From assembly GCA_903896015.1 (NCBI GenBank), contig CAITWF010000113.1, positions 1 through 60,450 of the forward strand: 60,450 nt of DNA, given 5' to 3'. Position 1 is the first letter of the stretch. Each line of letters opens with the position of its first letter. A program made the translations under genes and the position numbers. The notes beneath the pieces are model-generated. The model did no database searches and was not told the origin of the DNA. It worked only from the letters and a program-made list of their open reading frames with translations. Source of the DNA: an uncultured Opitutia bacterium (GTDB lineage Bacteria; Verrucomicrobiota; Verrucomicrobiia; Opitutales; Opitutaceae). Of the stretch, positions 1 through 8,989 are shown in pieces.

Positions 1-1
1 C

Positions 2-1183
2 GCCCTCGAGCTCTACACGATCGACGTGATCTATGGGCGGCGCTCGGGCGCGGCGGCCGCGGTGTATGGCGCCTTTTTGCAGGCACTATCCTGGCTGTTC
101 AGTGGCGCGGTGCAGCTAAGGCTCTGGCTTTACCGCCACCGTATCCTCCACGATCAACCGTTGGGCTGCCTCGTTGTCGTGGTCGGCAACCTCACCGTCG
201 GCGGCACCGGCAAGACGCCTGTCGTCGAAAAATTCGCGCGCGCGCTCCACGAGCGCGGACGCAAAGTCGCGATTCTCAGCCGCGGCTATAAGAGCAAGTC
301 CCTGCCGTTCTGGAAGCGCTGCTGGAACAGTCTCACCAACGCGGCCGAGCCGCCGCCTCGCATCGTAAGCGATGGCGAAGACGTGTTGCTCAACAGCGAG
401 GAGGCGGGCGACGAGCCCTACATGCTCGCGAAAAATCTCCCCGGCGTGATCGTGCTCGTCGACAAGAACCGCGTAAAAGCGGGCGCCTTCGCGATCAAGA
501 AATTCGGCTGCGACACGCTCGTGCTCGACGACGGCTTTCAATACCTGCCGCTCAAGGGCCAGCTCAACCTGCTGCTCGTCGACAAGACGAATCCGTTCGG
601 CAACGGCCACCTGCTGCCGCGCGGCGTGCTCCGCGAACCGATCAAGCACCTGAAGCGCGCGAGCTACGTTTTTCTTACGAAGTCGAATGGCCAGAGGGAC
701 CACGACCTCGAAGGGCTGATCAAAGAGCACAATCCCGGCGTGGACATCATCGAGTGCGCGCACCGGCCACAGTATCTCCGGCCGCTGGGTGCGCCGATCG
801 GATCGGCGGACGGGCAAATGCCGCTGGCCTACCTGAAAGGCCGGCGCGTGCTCGCGTTCAGCGGCATCGCCACCCCGGAGAGTTTTGAGAAATTCCTCCG
901 AGATCTCGGCGCGCTGATCGTGGCGCGTGAGCGCTTTCTTGATCACTACCGGTTTGAGGACTCGGATTTCGACGACTTGGTCGCACTGGCGAAGCGCGAA
1001 GGCGCTGAGTGCCTCGTGACAACCGAAAAAGACGCCGTGCGCATTCCGGCGGGGCGCACGTGGCCGCTGCCGGTCTATTACTTGCGCCTCGAAATCGAGC
1101 TCATCAGTGGCTCGGCTGACTTCAATGAGGCGGTGTCGCGCATCTGCTTTCCGCAGACCGGCGGGCGCGCGGTCAGCGGGTAG
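2..1183 (+). CDS. lpxK: Tetraacyldisaccharide 4'-kinase, 5' end outside the window
   Basis: LpxK phosphorylates the 4' position of the lipid A disaccharide at the inner membrane, a late step of lipid A synthesis. The reading frame is open to the left edge of the window and the codons before the GTG at 26 (ending LYTIDV) look like real protein, so the gene probably starts upstream. Seen: a hydrophobic N-terminal stretch ([11 protein letters not shown]), then a P-loop ([12 protein letters not shown]) and the SRGY motif that follows it in the family. The visible 385+ residues fit a slightly long LpxK. It implies an LPS-bearing outer membrane. Confidence 0.93.
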   Translation, partial: ALELYTIDVIYGRRSGAAAAVYGAFLQALSWLFSGAVQLRLWLYRHRILHDQPLGCLVVVVGNLTVGGTGKTPVVEKFARALHERGRKVAILSRGYKSKSLPFWKRCWNSLTNAAEPPPRIVSDGEDVLLNSEEAGDEPYMLAKNLPGVIVLVDKNRVKAGAFAIKKFGCDTLVLDDGFQYLPLKGQLNLLLVDKTNPFGNGHLLPRGVLREPIKHLKRASYVFLTKSNGQRDHDLEGLIKEHNPGVDIIECAHRPQYLRPLGAPIGSADGQMPLAYLKGRRVLAFSGIATPESFEKFLRDLGALIVARERFLDHYRFEDSDFDDLVALAKREGAECLVTTEKDAVRIPAGRTWPLPVYYLRLEIELISGSADFNEAVSRICFPQTGGRAVSG

Positions 1184-1232
1184 GGCGCCTGGCTGAGCCG
1201 TCGTGGGTTCCCATTTGATTCCTCCGCCAAAC

Positions 1233-1259
1233 TAGGGACGGCGCGGGGCGCCGTCCCTA
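1233..1259. repeat. Perfect GC-rich hairpin in an intergenic gap
   Basis: TAGGGACGGCGC, a GGG loop, and the exact complement GCGCCGTCCCTA form a 12-bp perfect stem between lpxK and the M29 aminopeptidase gene. There is no T-run after it, so it is not a classic terminator. It could be a copy of an interspersed palindromic element or a roadblock-type terminator for lpxK. Confidence 0.5.
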
Positions 1260-1305
1260 CCTTTCGCTTGCAGGCCTGAGCAGGAGCGGCGTTATTGGCT
1301 ACATC

Positions 1306-2430
1306 ATGATTATCGACCCGCGTTTCGCCGAACTCGCCGCCGGGCTTACCGGATTTTCGACCGCGCTGAAGAAAGGTGAGCGCGTCTTAATCGATGCGTT
1401 TGACGTGCCGGATGCGATGGTGATTGCGCTGATTCGCGCGACGCGGGCCCATGGCGCACATCCCTACGTGCAACTGCACCGCGCGCGCGTCACGCGCGAG
1501 ATGTCGCTCGGCGCTGAGGAGGATCAGTTCGCACCGCACGCTGAAGTCGAACTCGCGCGGATGCAGAAAATGGACGCCTACATCGCGCTGCGCGGTTCGG
1601 ACAACATCTTTGAGGCGTCCGACGTTCCCTCTGATCGCGTGCAGCTTGTGTCGCGCTTGATGAAACCGGTGCTCGATCACCGCGTTGGGAAGACGAAGTG
1701 GGTGGTGCTCCGCTGGCCGAGCGCGGCGATGGCGCAGCAGGCGGCGATGAGCACGGAAAAGTTCGAAGATTTTTATTTCAAAGTCTGCACGCTTGATTAC
1801 GGCCGCATGGTGCCGGGTATGGATGCGCTTGCCGAGTTGATGACGAAAACCGATCGCGTGCACATCAAAGGTCCCGGCACCGATCTTACGTTCTCGATCA
1901 AGGGAATCGGCGCGCAGCCGTGCGGCGGGCTCCGTAACATCCCGGACGGAGAAGTCTTCTCGTGCCCGGTCAAGGAGAGCGTTGAGGGCCACGTGCAATA
2001 CAATGCGCCGACCGTTTATCTCGGCGCCTCGTTCGACAACATACGCCTTGAGTTCAAGAAGGGCAAAATCACGGGCGCGACGTCGAGCAACACGAAGCGC
2101 TTGAACGAGATTTTGGACAGCGACGCCGGCGCGCGCTATATCGGCGAATTCGCGCTCGGCTTCAACCCGCACATCCTCGAGCCGATGCGCGATATTCTCT
2201 TCGACGAGAAAATCGCCGGCTCGTTTCACTTCACGCCCGGGCAGGCCTACGAGGGTGTGGGCAACGGCAACAAGTCCCAGGTTCACTGGGACATGGTGTG
2301 CATCCAGCGCCCGGAATACGGCGGCGGCGAAGTCTGGTTCGACGGCAAACTGATCCGCAAGGACGGACTCTTCGTGCCGAAGTCGCTGCACAAGCTGAAT
2401 CCGGAATACCTGCTCGGCGCGAAGAAGTGA
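1306..2430 (+). CDS. M29-family metallo-aminopeptidase
   Basis: A 374-residue protein of the thermophilic-type aminopeptidase family (AmpS/AmpT, PepS), cytosolic two-metal enzymes that remove N-terminal residues from peptides. The family's metal ligands can be picked out: a Glu in NIPDGEVF, a Glu in IGEFALGFN, and His and Asp in QVHWDMV near the C-terminus. Length is normal for the family. The ATG start lies about 120 bases after lpxK. The stop TGA shares its A with the ATG of the adenosine deaminase-like gene, so the two are probably translationally coupled. No signal peptide. Confidence 0.88.
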   Translation: MIIDPRFAELAAGLTGFSTALKKGERVLIDAFDVPDAMVIALIRATRAHGAHPYVQLHRARVTREMSLGAEEDQFAPHAEVELARMQKMDAYIALRGSDNIFEASDVPSDRVQLVSRLMKPVLDHRVGKTKWVVLRWPSAAMAQQAAMSTEKFEDFYFKVCTLDYGRMVPGMDALAELMTKTDRVHIKGPGTDLTFSIKGIGAQPCGGLRNIPDGEVFSCPVKESVEGHVQYNAPTVYLGASFDNIRLEFKKGKITGATSSNTKRLNEILDSDAGARYIGEFALGFNPHILEPMRDILFDEKIAGSFHFTPGQAYEGVGNGNKSQVHWDMVCIQRPEYGGGEVWFDGKLIRKDGLFVPKSLHKLNPEYLLGAKK

Positions 2431-3404
2431 TGCGTGATTTTATTCAGGCGCTGCCGAAGACCGAAACGCACCTGCACGTCGAAGGCGCATTGCCCTACGA
2501 ACTGCTCGAGGCTTGGCGTCCGCGGGACTACCCGCCGAATCCGCCGTTCCGCGCGCGCAGCTACCGATATCAGACATTTCCGGATTTCGAGAAGATTTTG
2601 CTTGATGCGGCGCTGCCGTGGTTCACCACGCCCGAGCGTTACCATGAGGCGTGCAAAGTGATGTTCGCAAAACACGTCGCGCAAAATGTCCGCTACGTGG
2701 AGACGAGCTTTCACCTGCCAGTCACGAAATTCATTAATGCCCCCGGGCCCGAAATCATCGCGGCGATCCGCGCGGCAGTGCCGGCGAGACTCGAAGTGCG
2801 CATCTTTACCGGCATGCTGCGCAGCGACCTCACCGGCGATCTGCGCCCAACGATCAACCAGTTGCACACGTGGGACGGGCTCGCGGGCGTCGATCTCCAC
2901 GGCTTCGAGAAACAGCCGACAGCGATCGAGACGGCCGAAGTCTGGGCTCGGCTTCGCGCAGCGGGGAAAGTTACCAAATGCCACGCCGGTGAGTTCGACG
3001 GTCCGGCGCGCGTGCGCGAGGCAATCGAATTGCTCGGGGTGAAGCGCATCCAGCACGGTGTCCGTGCGATCGAGGACCCTACGATCGTGAAACTTGCGGC
3101 CGACCGTGGAGTGACGTTTGACGTCTGCCCGATCAGCAACGTCGGTCTCAAGGTCGTTCCATCGATTCGTGAGCATCCGCTCCGTCGGCTGATGCAGGCC
3201 GGCGTGCGCTGCACGGTGAGCACGGACGACCCGCTCTGCTTCGCGAATTCGCTGACTGAGGAATATACCTCGCTCGCGCTCGAGGCGAATTTCACCCGCG
3301 CCGAACTCGTGCAGGTTGCCCGCAACGGCTGGGAAGTTGCCGACGTCGCGCCCGCCGTCCGCGACACCGCGATCGCGGAAATCACGCGGCTCGCCAACGG
3401 CTGA
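2430..3404 (+). CDS. Adenosine deaminase-family aminohydrolase
   Basis: A 324-residue amidohydrolase of the adenosine/adenine deaminase family. Motifs in order: TETHLH near residue 13 (two zinc His), KCHAGEF (zinc His and catalytic Glu), RIQHG (His) and STDDP (zinc Asp). These are the full catalytic set. The frame extends upstream to 2298, but ATG 2430 is preferred because it overlaps the preceding stop (TGATG) and starts at the conserved domain. The family also includes adenine deaminases and AMP-deaminase-like enzymes, so the exact substrate is not settled. Confidence 0.87.
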   Translation: MRDFIQALPKTETHLHVEGALPYELLEAWRPRDYPPNPPFRARSYRYQTFPDFEKILLDAALPWFTTPERYHEACKVMFAKHVAQNVRYVETSFHLPVTKFINAPGPEIIAAIRAAVPARLEVRIFTGMLRSDLTGDLRPTINQLHTWDGLAGVDLHGFEKQPTAIETAEVWARLRAAGKVTKCHAGEFDGPARVREAIELLGVKRIQHGVRAIEDPTIVKLAADRGVTFDVCPISNVGLKVVPSIREHPLRRLMQAGVRCTVSTDDPLCFANSLTEEYTSLALEANFTRAELVQVARNGWEVADVAPAVRDTAIAEITRLANG

Positions 3405-3425
3405 GCCACGGCTCACCCTCGCAGT

Positions 3426-4469
3426 GTGGCGAAAGAATCCTACATTATTCCTGACGGCGTCCGGCGCATTCGTGCAGACAAAGCACTCGCGCTCGCGTTT
3501 CCCGATCACAGCCGGACGGCGCTGCAACGAGCGTTTGATGCCGGTCTCGTCACGCTCCGGGGCGCAGCCATCAAACGCGACCAGGGCGTCACGGGTGGCG
3601 ATGAACTCGCGTTTGATTTTCCCACGATGAAGCCGGCTGAACTGCGCGCAGTGGACATTCCGCTTGAGGTGGTTTTTGAAGACAAGCACCTGCTCGTCGT
3701 CAACAAACCCGCCGGCATGGTCGTGCATCCGGGCGCCGCGACAGGTGAGGACACGCTCGTGCACGCTTTACTGGCGCATTGCGCGGGCAGTCTAAGCGGC
3801 ATTGGCGGCGTCGAGCGCCCCGGCATTGTTCACCGTCTCGATCGCGAGACGACAGGCATCATTATCGTCGCGAAAAACGACAAGACCCACCGCGGCCTCG
3901 CCGCGCAATTTTCCGATCGCTCCCTCCACAAAGAATACCTCTCGCTCGTCGCCGGCACGCCGTCGCTCCTCAGTGGCAGCATCAAAAAGGCGATTGGTCG
4001 CAATCAGCAGCACCGGCACAAGATGACGGTAATCGACGACGAAGACGAGAAGCACCGCGGCAAGGATGCGCACACCGACTGGCAAGTCGTGGAAAAGTTC
4101 GGCGACATCGCGGCGCTCGTGCGCTGCACCATTCACACCGGACGAACGCACCAGATTCGCGTGCACCTCAAATCGCTTGGCCACGTGCTGTTCGGTGATG
4201 AGGTTTACGGCTGGAAGCCCGATCGGCGTCTGCCGAAACAGCCCGAGCGTGTGATGTTGCACGCAGAGCACCTCGTTGTAGTGCATCCCATCACACGGAA
4301 GAGCCTCGATCTACGTGCGCCGTTACCGGCCGACTTTCTCGCACAACTGGCTCAGCTTCGGAAGGTCGCTGCGACTGGCGCAAAATCCGCGGCGCGCATC
4401 GCGGCGGCTGCGAAACCGCGACGCAAGACGAAGGCGCCGGATTTTCACGTGCACGAATCTCGGAAATGA
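3426..4469 (+). CDS. RluA-family 23S rRNA/tRNA pseudouridine synthase (RluD-like)
   Basis: Isomerises uridine to pseudouridine in structured RNA. The N-terminal part (about residues 15-75) resembles an S4 RNA-binding domain; the catalytic domain carries HRLDRETTG, with the catalytic Asp, and the TGRTHQIRVH motif near residue 235. The order S4 plus catalytic domain points to the RluD/RluC side of the family. It starts with GTG. The last 35 residues are a basic Ala/Lys/Arg-rich tail beyond the usual end of the domain, possibly an RNA-binding extension. Confidence 0.9.
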   Translation: MAKESYIIPDGVRRIRADKALALAFPDHSRTALQRAFDAGLVTLRGAAIKRDQGVTGGDELAFDFPTMKPAELRAVDIPLEVVFEDKHLLVVNKPAGMVVHPGAATGEDTLVHALLAHCAGSLSGIGGVERPGIVHRLDRETTGIIIVAKNDKTHRGLAAQFSDRSLHKEYLSLVAGTPSLLSGSIKKAIGRNQQHRHKMTVIDDEDEKHRGKDAHTDWQVVEKFGDIAALVRCTIHTGRTHQIRVHLKSLGHVLFGDEVYGWKPDRRLPKQPERVMLHAEHLVVVHPITRKSLDLRAPLPADFLAQLAQLRKVAATGAKSAARIAAAAKPRRKTKAPDFHVHESRK

Positions 4470-4485
4470 TCACCCGGTCGACGCC

Positions 4486-5427
4486 CTACGCCAGATATTC
4501 GAGCGCTTCGGCCGCGAGACCGTAGCGGAGGTTGAAGAGGGAATGGTGAAAACCGTCGAAGCCGACAATCTCTGCAAGTGACAGCATAGTGGCCAGTGCG
4601 GCCGGAAAAACATCCGCGCGAGCCGGGGGCAATCCTGGCAGCCGTTTGCGCTCGTCGAGATTCAGTCGCGCCACGAGTCCGGAGGTCAGATAGAGTTCAT
4701 CTAGGCTGAGAAACGCGGAAGAGGCGTCGAACGCCAATCCGTTTCGTGCTGCTGCAATAGCCCGGCAGGTGCTAGCCGTGCCACCGGTGAAGACCGCCAC
4801 ACCCTGAGTTAAATCAAAACGAAATCCACTGTTCGCCATCAACTCTTCGGTGTAATCGGAGATTTTGGTCCTAGCTTCAGCGGTGAATGGGGTCGCGACG
4901 TCAGCCACGAATTTCTCCGTCAGCCGCACACAGCCAAGTTGGAGGCTGATCGCCTGCTCAATTTCCCGATCGCGAAACGCGAGACACTCGAGGCTGCCGC
5001 CGCCGAGATCGAAGACATAAAAATCACGCAGGCAGGCGAGAGCCGGATCGCACGTGAGCCCGCGGCCGATAAGGTTCGCTTCCTCGTCGCCGGTGAGGAT
5101 GCGAATCTCGTGGCCCGTGACGGCTGCGACGCGTGCGCGAAATTCGCCGCCATTCTTTGCGTCACGCACCGCACTAGTCGCGACGAGAATCACGCGCACC
5201 GGCGCGAAAGCCGCCGCGTCCTTCAGCAGCGCTCCGATTGCATCTAGGCCGCGCGTCATGCCATCCTCGGTGAGCCTTGGATCGACTTTGCTTATCCCCG
5301 CGCTGATGCGCGCGTCGATCGTCCGCGTGGCAAGGGCGAGAATTCCGCCCGATGCGGAGCGTGTGGCTACGAGCACTTTGATCGAGTTGCTGCCGATATC
5401 AATGACGGCGACGACGGGAGCGGGCAT
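4486..5427 (-). CDS. Ppx/GppA-family phosphatase
   Basis: A 313-residue member of the exopolyphosphatase / guanosine pentaphosphate phosphatase family, ASKHA fold. Seen: phosphate-1 motif AVIDIGSNSIKV at the N-terminus, the second motif FDLGGGSLE near residue 145, and VFTGGTAST near residue 210. Only the short catalytic core is present; the HD-type C-terminal domain of long Ppx enzymes is missing. Polyphosphate or (p)ppGpp-related hydrolysis is likely, but the sequence does not separate them. It lies 3 bases downstream of rsmI on the same strand and is probably cotranscribed. Confidence 0.88.
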   Translation of the reverse strand: MPAPVVAVIDIGSNSIKVLVATRSASGGILALATRTIDARISAGISKVDPRLTEDGMTRGLDAIGALLKDAAAFAPVRVILVATSAVRDAKNGGEFRARVAAVTGHEIRILTGDEEANLIGRGLTCDPALACLRDFYVFDLGGGSLECLAFRDREIEQAISLQLGCVRLTEKFVADVATPFTAEARTKISDYTEELMANSGFRFDLTQGVAVFTGGTASTCRAIAAARNGLAFDASSAFLSLDELYLTSGLVARLNLDERKRLPGLPPARADVFPAALATMLSLAEIVGFDGFHHSLFNLRYGLAAEALEYLA

Positions 5428-5430
5428 GGC

Positions 5431-6153
5431 TCAGAGTGTGAAGTCGGTCGGCGCGATCAGGAGGACAAATTCGCCCTTGAGGCTCGTCTTGGCCAAGCGC
5501 GCTTGCACGTCGGCGACCGGTCCGACCAGAAATGTTTCGTGAAGCTTGGTGACTTCTTTCGCGACGCACACGACGCGCGTGGGGCCGAGCGTGCTGGCGA
5601 GGTCGTCGATGGCCTTGTCGATCCGGTGGCAGCTTTCGTAGAGCGCGATTGTGTAGTCGAAGTCGCGGTGCTTTTCGAAGAACGCGATCCGCGCGGCGGA
5701 CTTAGGGGGAAGAAAACCGACGTAGAGAAATCCGTTCGTCGGCAGGCCGCTTGCGCTCAGCACCGCCGTGAGCGCGCTCGGACCGGGCACGGGCACTACG
5801 GGGAGATTTCGGCGGCGGCAGGCGCGCACGATGCGGAAACCCGGATCGCTCAGGGAGGGCGTGCCGGCATCGCTCACGACGGCGATCGATTTTCCGGCAG
5901 CGAGTTGATCGGCGAGTTTTTCGGCGGCCTCGAGTTCGTTGTGCTCGTGATAGGGGACGAGTTCACGGCGGATGCCAAGGCGGGTGAGCATCGCTCCGGT
6001 CGTGCGGGTATCCTCGCACGCGATAAGATCGACGGCCCCGAGAATCGACCGCGCGCGGTCGGTGAGGTCACCGAGGTTGCCGATGGGCGTCGCCACGACG
6101 TAAAGGGTGCCGGGCTGCGGGGTGAGCGAGGCGTTGGCGGCGGGTTCGGTCAT
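5431..6153 (-). CDS. rsmI: 16S rRNA 2'-O-ribose C1402 methyltransferase
   Basis: RsmI methylates the 2'-OH of C1402 in the ribosomal P site. The SAM-binding tetrapyrrole-methylase fold is recognisable by VATPIGNLGDLTDRA at the N-terminus, CEDTRTTGAMLTRLGI, and SDAGTPSLSDPGF near residue 90. I chose ATG 6153 over an in-frame TTG 21 bases upstream because the conserved part begins soon after it. About 240 residues is shorter than E. coli RsmI, which has an extra C-terminal region. It ends 3 bases before the Ppx/GppA gene. Confidence 0.93.
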   Translation of the reverse strand: MTEPAANASLTPQPGTLYVVATPIGNLGDLTDRARSILGAVDLIACEDTRTTGAMLTRLGIRRELVPYHEHNELEAAEKLADQLAAGKSIAVVSDAGTPSLSDPGFRIVRACRRRNLPVVPVPGPSALTAVLSASGLPTNGFLYVGFLPPKSAARIAFFEKHRDFDYTIALYESCHRIDKAIDDLASTLGPTRVVCVAKEVTKLHETFLVGPVADVQARLAKTSLKGEFVLLIAPTDFTL

Positions 6154-6175
6154 GTCAGGCGGAAAAAGGCACAAA

Positions 6176-6200
6176 AAAATCCGGCGCTAGGCCGGATTTT
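6176..6200. terminator. Hairpin with A/T flanks, probable bidirectional terminator
   Basis: AAAATCCGGC and GCCGGATTTT flank a 5-base loop, giving a 10-bp perfect stem with T-runs readable from either side. It sits between the end of the small lipoprotein gene (6224) and the rsmI start (6153), both on the minus strand, so it would end the pgi/coiled-coil/lipoprotein transcript. Confidence 0.65.
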
Positions 6201-6223
6201 GCGAGAGTGAAGTGGGGCCGCGA

Positions 6224-6385
6224 TCAGCGACCGGTGGTCTGGCCCATGCCGGGAATCTGGCCTTCCCAACCGGCGGGGCGGCTCCACGGGATCGAAGTGT
6301 CCTTTTGCGGCGTAATCGAACAGCCAGCCAGCGCGAGTCCAGCGGTAAGGAGCAGAAACGCGGAGAATTTCTTAAGCGAGGTCAT
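6224..6385 (-). CDS. Small lipoprotein, 53 residues
   Basis: A short gene with all signs of a lipoprotein: MTSLKKFSAFLLL signal sequence, lipobox LALAGC with Cys at residue 22, then only about 31 mature residues containing IPWSRPAGWEG and ending PGMGQTTGR. The Trp- and Pro-rich mature part looks conserved in style rather than random. It lies 7 bases after the stop of the coiled-coil membrane protein and before a strong hairpin, which supports it as the last gene of that operon. Function unknown. Lipidation and envelope location are inferred from the lipobox. Confidence 0.75.
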   Translation of the reverse strand: MTSLKKFSAFLLLTAGLALAGCSITPQKDTSIPWSRPAGWEGQIPGMGQTTGR

Positions 6386-6391
6386 GGTCGT

Positions 6392-7138
6392 TTAGCGAAT
6401 CAATAGGGCTAAATCGCCTTTCTGCAAGACTCCTCGGAGCGTGTCGGGCTGCACTTGGGCGATGGAAAAATTGGAGCGGACATCGCTGATGAGAACCGTT
6501 GCGACGATATCGGCTCCCTGGTGCACTTCGAGTTTCTGCCCGAGCTGAGCGCCGCGGGCCGAACCGAAATTCAGCACCACAAACGCCCCCGACGGGCCGA
6601 CCGTGAGGATCGTTGATCGGCCGGGGCGGCTGGAGAAAACGGCCGTCGAAGCGCCGGCGGCGGTGGGCGCGGCGGCGCCGTTGCGAGAATTGGCGAGTTG
6701 CCGCTCCAGCTCCGCAATCGTGCTCTTGTAGGCGACAACCGCCTCGGGCGACGCAAACGTCGCGTGCGTGTCGGCGAGATCGGCCTTGAGTGTCGCGACC
6801 TCGTCGCTCAGCGCACGCGCGGTCTGCTCGTAAACCGACACGATACTTTTTGCTTGGGCGAGGTCATGTTCCAGCAACACGGCATGCATCTCGGCGGACG
6901 AAAGCTTTTCACGGTTCGCCCCGAGATCGGCCTTCGCGGTCGAGAGATCAGATTGGAGCGCGGCAGCGTGCCGGTTGGCGGCGTCGAGATCAGCGGAGAG
7001 TTTCCTGGCGCGAGTTTTTTCGTCAACGAGCCGAGATTCCGCGAGGTCGCGCGCGTCAATCGCGCGGAAAAACTGCAGTGTAAAAACGCCGAGCCCCGCT
7101 AGGACGACGATGATTAAAAAGGATAGCGATCGCGGCAT
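6392..7138 (-). CDS. Membrane-anchored coiled-coil protein
   Basis: About 248 residues. Seen: one N-terminal membrane segment (LSFLIIVVLAGLGVF), then a long Glu/Lys/Ala-rich heptad region (roughly residues 30-155, with many Leu and no Pro) predicted to be a coiled coil, a short Ala/Pro linker, and a small C-terminal beta-rich domain (about 175-248) with GARGAQLGQKLEV and QVQPDTLRGVLQKGD. That end resembles the compact SH3-like domains that follow coiled coils in envelope proteins. ATG 7138 is chosen at the membrane segment; an in-frame GTG at 7171 would overlap pgi. Function not recognised; a periplasmic spacer is likely. Confidence 0.7.
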   Translation of the reverse strand: MPRSLSFLIIVVLAGLGVFTLQFFRAIDARDLAESRLVDEKTRARKLSADLDAANRHAAALQSDLSTAKADLGANREKLSSAEMHAVLLEHDLAQAKSIVSVYEQTARALSDEVATLKADLADTHATFASPEAVVAYKSTIAELERQLANSRNGAAAPTAAGASTAVFSSRPGRSTILTVGPSGAFVVLNFGSARGAQLGQKLEVHQGADIVATVLISDVRSNFSIAQVQPDTLRGVLQKGDLALLIR

Positions 7139-7160
7139 GCCAGCGTGTGCAGGGATCTCG

Positions 7161-8747
7161 TTAGCCAACACGATAGGTCGAGGCGAACCACGGGGTCTTC
7201 ACGCGTTTTTTCACTCCACTTGATTTATTCGCGGCCAGGTGCTCGAGAATCTTGAAGACGATCTCGGTTTTCTCCGGCGGCACGCCCATGGCGGCCGTGA
7301 GCTGCTCGACGGTAAACGCCTTGCCGGGTGCGGAATTCAGCGCTGCGGTAATTTTCTGCTTGAGCGCGATCACACTGCCCGCGGCCTTTTTGCCGGCTTC
7401 GACGCCGGGCTGGTGGTAGGCGTTGATGCCGATGAGGGATGCGTAGAGGCCTGTGACGCGTTCGTAGAGGGCGATCAACATCCCGAGCGAGCGCGGCGAG
7501 ACGTCGGGCACGGTGAGCGTGATCGAATGGCGGTCTTTTTCTGAAAGGGCGTCGCGCGTGCCGAGGTAGAAGCCCTGCAGGTAGTCGCCGCTCGTGATGC
7601 CGGGTTCGACTTCGAGCGAGGTCTTGGCGTCGCGATCCTTCAGCACCTCAATGAACGTCACGAAGAAATTGTTCACGCCCTCGCGGAGCTGCTGCACATA
7701 GGCGTGCTGATCAGTGGAGCCCTTGTTGCCATAGACGGCGATGCCTTGGTTGACGACGTTGCCCTTGAGGTCGAGTTCCTTGCCGAGCGACTCCATCACG
7801 AGCTGCTGGAGGTAGCGCGAGAACAGCAGCAGGCGATCCTTATAGGGGAGCACGACCATGTCCTTGGCGCCGCGGCCGTCGGTCGCGAAATGCCACATCA
7901 GCGCCATGAGCGCCGCGGGATTCTGCGCGATGTGGGGCTCACGCGTGACGGCATCCATCGCGGCCGCGCCGTCGAGCATGGCCTGGATGTCGAGTCCCTG
8001 AAGGGCAGCGGGTAACAGGCCGACTGCGCACAACTCGCTGGTGCGACCGCCGACCCAATCCCACATCGGGAAGCGTGCAAGCCAGCCCTCGCTGCCGGCG
8101 ACCTGATCGAGTTTCGATCCGACGCCAGTGACGGCGACGAAGTGCTTCGGATAGTCGAGCTTGGCGGCCTTGAACGCCGCGATCGCTTCGAGCATGCCGT
8201 TGCGCGTCTCGGCGGTGCCGCCAGACTTTGAAATGACGATGACGAGCGTCTTCGCGAGTTGGCCGCGGAGGCCGTTCAACACGTAGTCGAAGCCGTCTGG
8301 GTCGGTATTGTCGAAGAACGAAACTGCCAACTTGTCCTTGCGCGGGTGGCCGAGCGCGTGCGCGACCAGTTGCGGACCGAGCGCGGAGCCGCCGATGCCG
8401 ATCACGAGGAGGTGTTTGAATTTGCCCTTCGGGCCTGCGACTTCGCCCGAGTGAACGCTCGTGGTGAACGACACGATGCGCGCCAATGTATCGAGAATCT
8501 CCGCCCGAATTTCAGGAGTCGGCGCCAGGCTTGGAGTGCGCAGCCAGTAGTGACCGACCATGCGGTGTTCGTCGGGATTCGCGATTGCGCCGCGTTCAAG
8601 CGCGGCCATGTCCGCAAACGCCTGCTCCATCTTCGGCGCCATCTGGGCGAGGAACTCGTCGGGAAACGGGATCCGCGAGACGTCGAGAGAGACGCCAAGT
8701 GCGTCATTATGGTAGAAATGGGTTTTGAAGCGTGACCAGGAGAGCAT
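7161..8747 (-). CDS. pgi: Glucose-6-phosphate isomerase with C-terminal extension
   Basis: Interconverts glucose-6-phosphate and fructose-6-phosphate in glycolysis and gluconeogenesis. Two SIS domains are visible: [11 protein letters not shown] and [12 protein letters not shown] (phosphate-binding) in the first, [12 protein letters not shown] and [10 protein letters not shown] in the second. 528 residues from ATG 8747; the frame runs further upstream but that part is unlike the family. The last 65-70 residues (from about [13 protein letters not shown]) look like a small winged-helix domain with helices around [10 protein letters not shown] and [11 protein letters not shown], followed by a basic tail. 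This is not part of the standard core. Confidence 0.92.
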   Translation of the reverse strand: MLSWSRFKTHFYHNDALGVSLDVSRIPFPDEFLAQMAPKMEQAFADMAALERGAIANPDEHRMVGHYWLRTPSLAPTPEIRAEILDTLARIVSFTTSVHSGEVAGPKGKFKHLLVIGIGGSALGPQLVAHALGHPRKDKLAVSFFDNTDPDGFDYVLNGLRGQLAKTLVIVISKSGGTAETRNGMLEAIAAFKAAKLDYPKHFVAVTGVGSKLDQVAGSEGWLARFPMWDWVGGRTSELCAVGLLPAALQGLDIQAMLDGAAAMDAVTREPHIAQNPAALMALMWHFATDGRGAKDMVVLPYKDRLLLFSRYLQQLVMESLGKELDLKGNVVNQGIAVYGNKGSTDQHAYVQQLREGVNNFFVTFIEVLKDRDAKTSLEVEPGITSGDYLQGFYLGTRDALSEKDRHSITLTVPDVSPRSLGMLIALYERVTGLYASLIGINAYHQPGVEAGKKAAGSVIALKQKITAALNSAPGKAFTVEQLTAAMGVPPEKTEIVFKILEHLAANKSSGVKKRVKTPWFASTYRVG

Positions 8748-8989
8748 GGGAGTGGGACGGAGTGTGAAGTCAGGATGGCTCGGGCACAAGCACGGCGGTA
8801 GAACTAGGCCGGAAGTGTGCGTTGCGAAAAACATCGCCTGGGTCCGGCCGGATCGCCCGGCGAGGCTATGCAGATTTTGCGCGGCCATGGAGCCCGCTAA
8901 TTTTTCCCAGTGTGACCAGGGGCCGGCACAACATTCGCTCTTTCGAGCCGCAGTTTCGCGCCGTCTCGTTGGTTCGAGCCACACTTATC
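8748..8989. other. Divergent intergenic region between pgi and the FAD oxidase
   Basis: 242 bases with no convincing ORF of their own, although open frames from both neighbours run into it. It must hold the promoters of both divergent genes. I see no clear -35/-10 pair or ribosome binding site. Confidence 0.4.

Noticed and set aside
8748-8984. Extended N-terminus of pgi (79 more residues)
   Set aside because: The extension is Ser/Pro/Arg rich and unlike any isomerase; it also covers the divergent promoter region. ATG 8747 fits the family.
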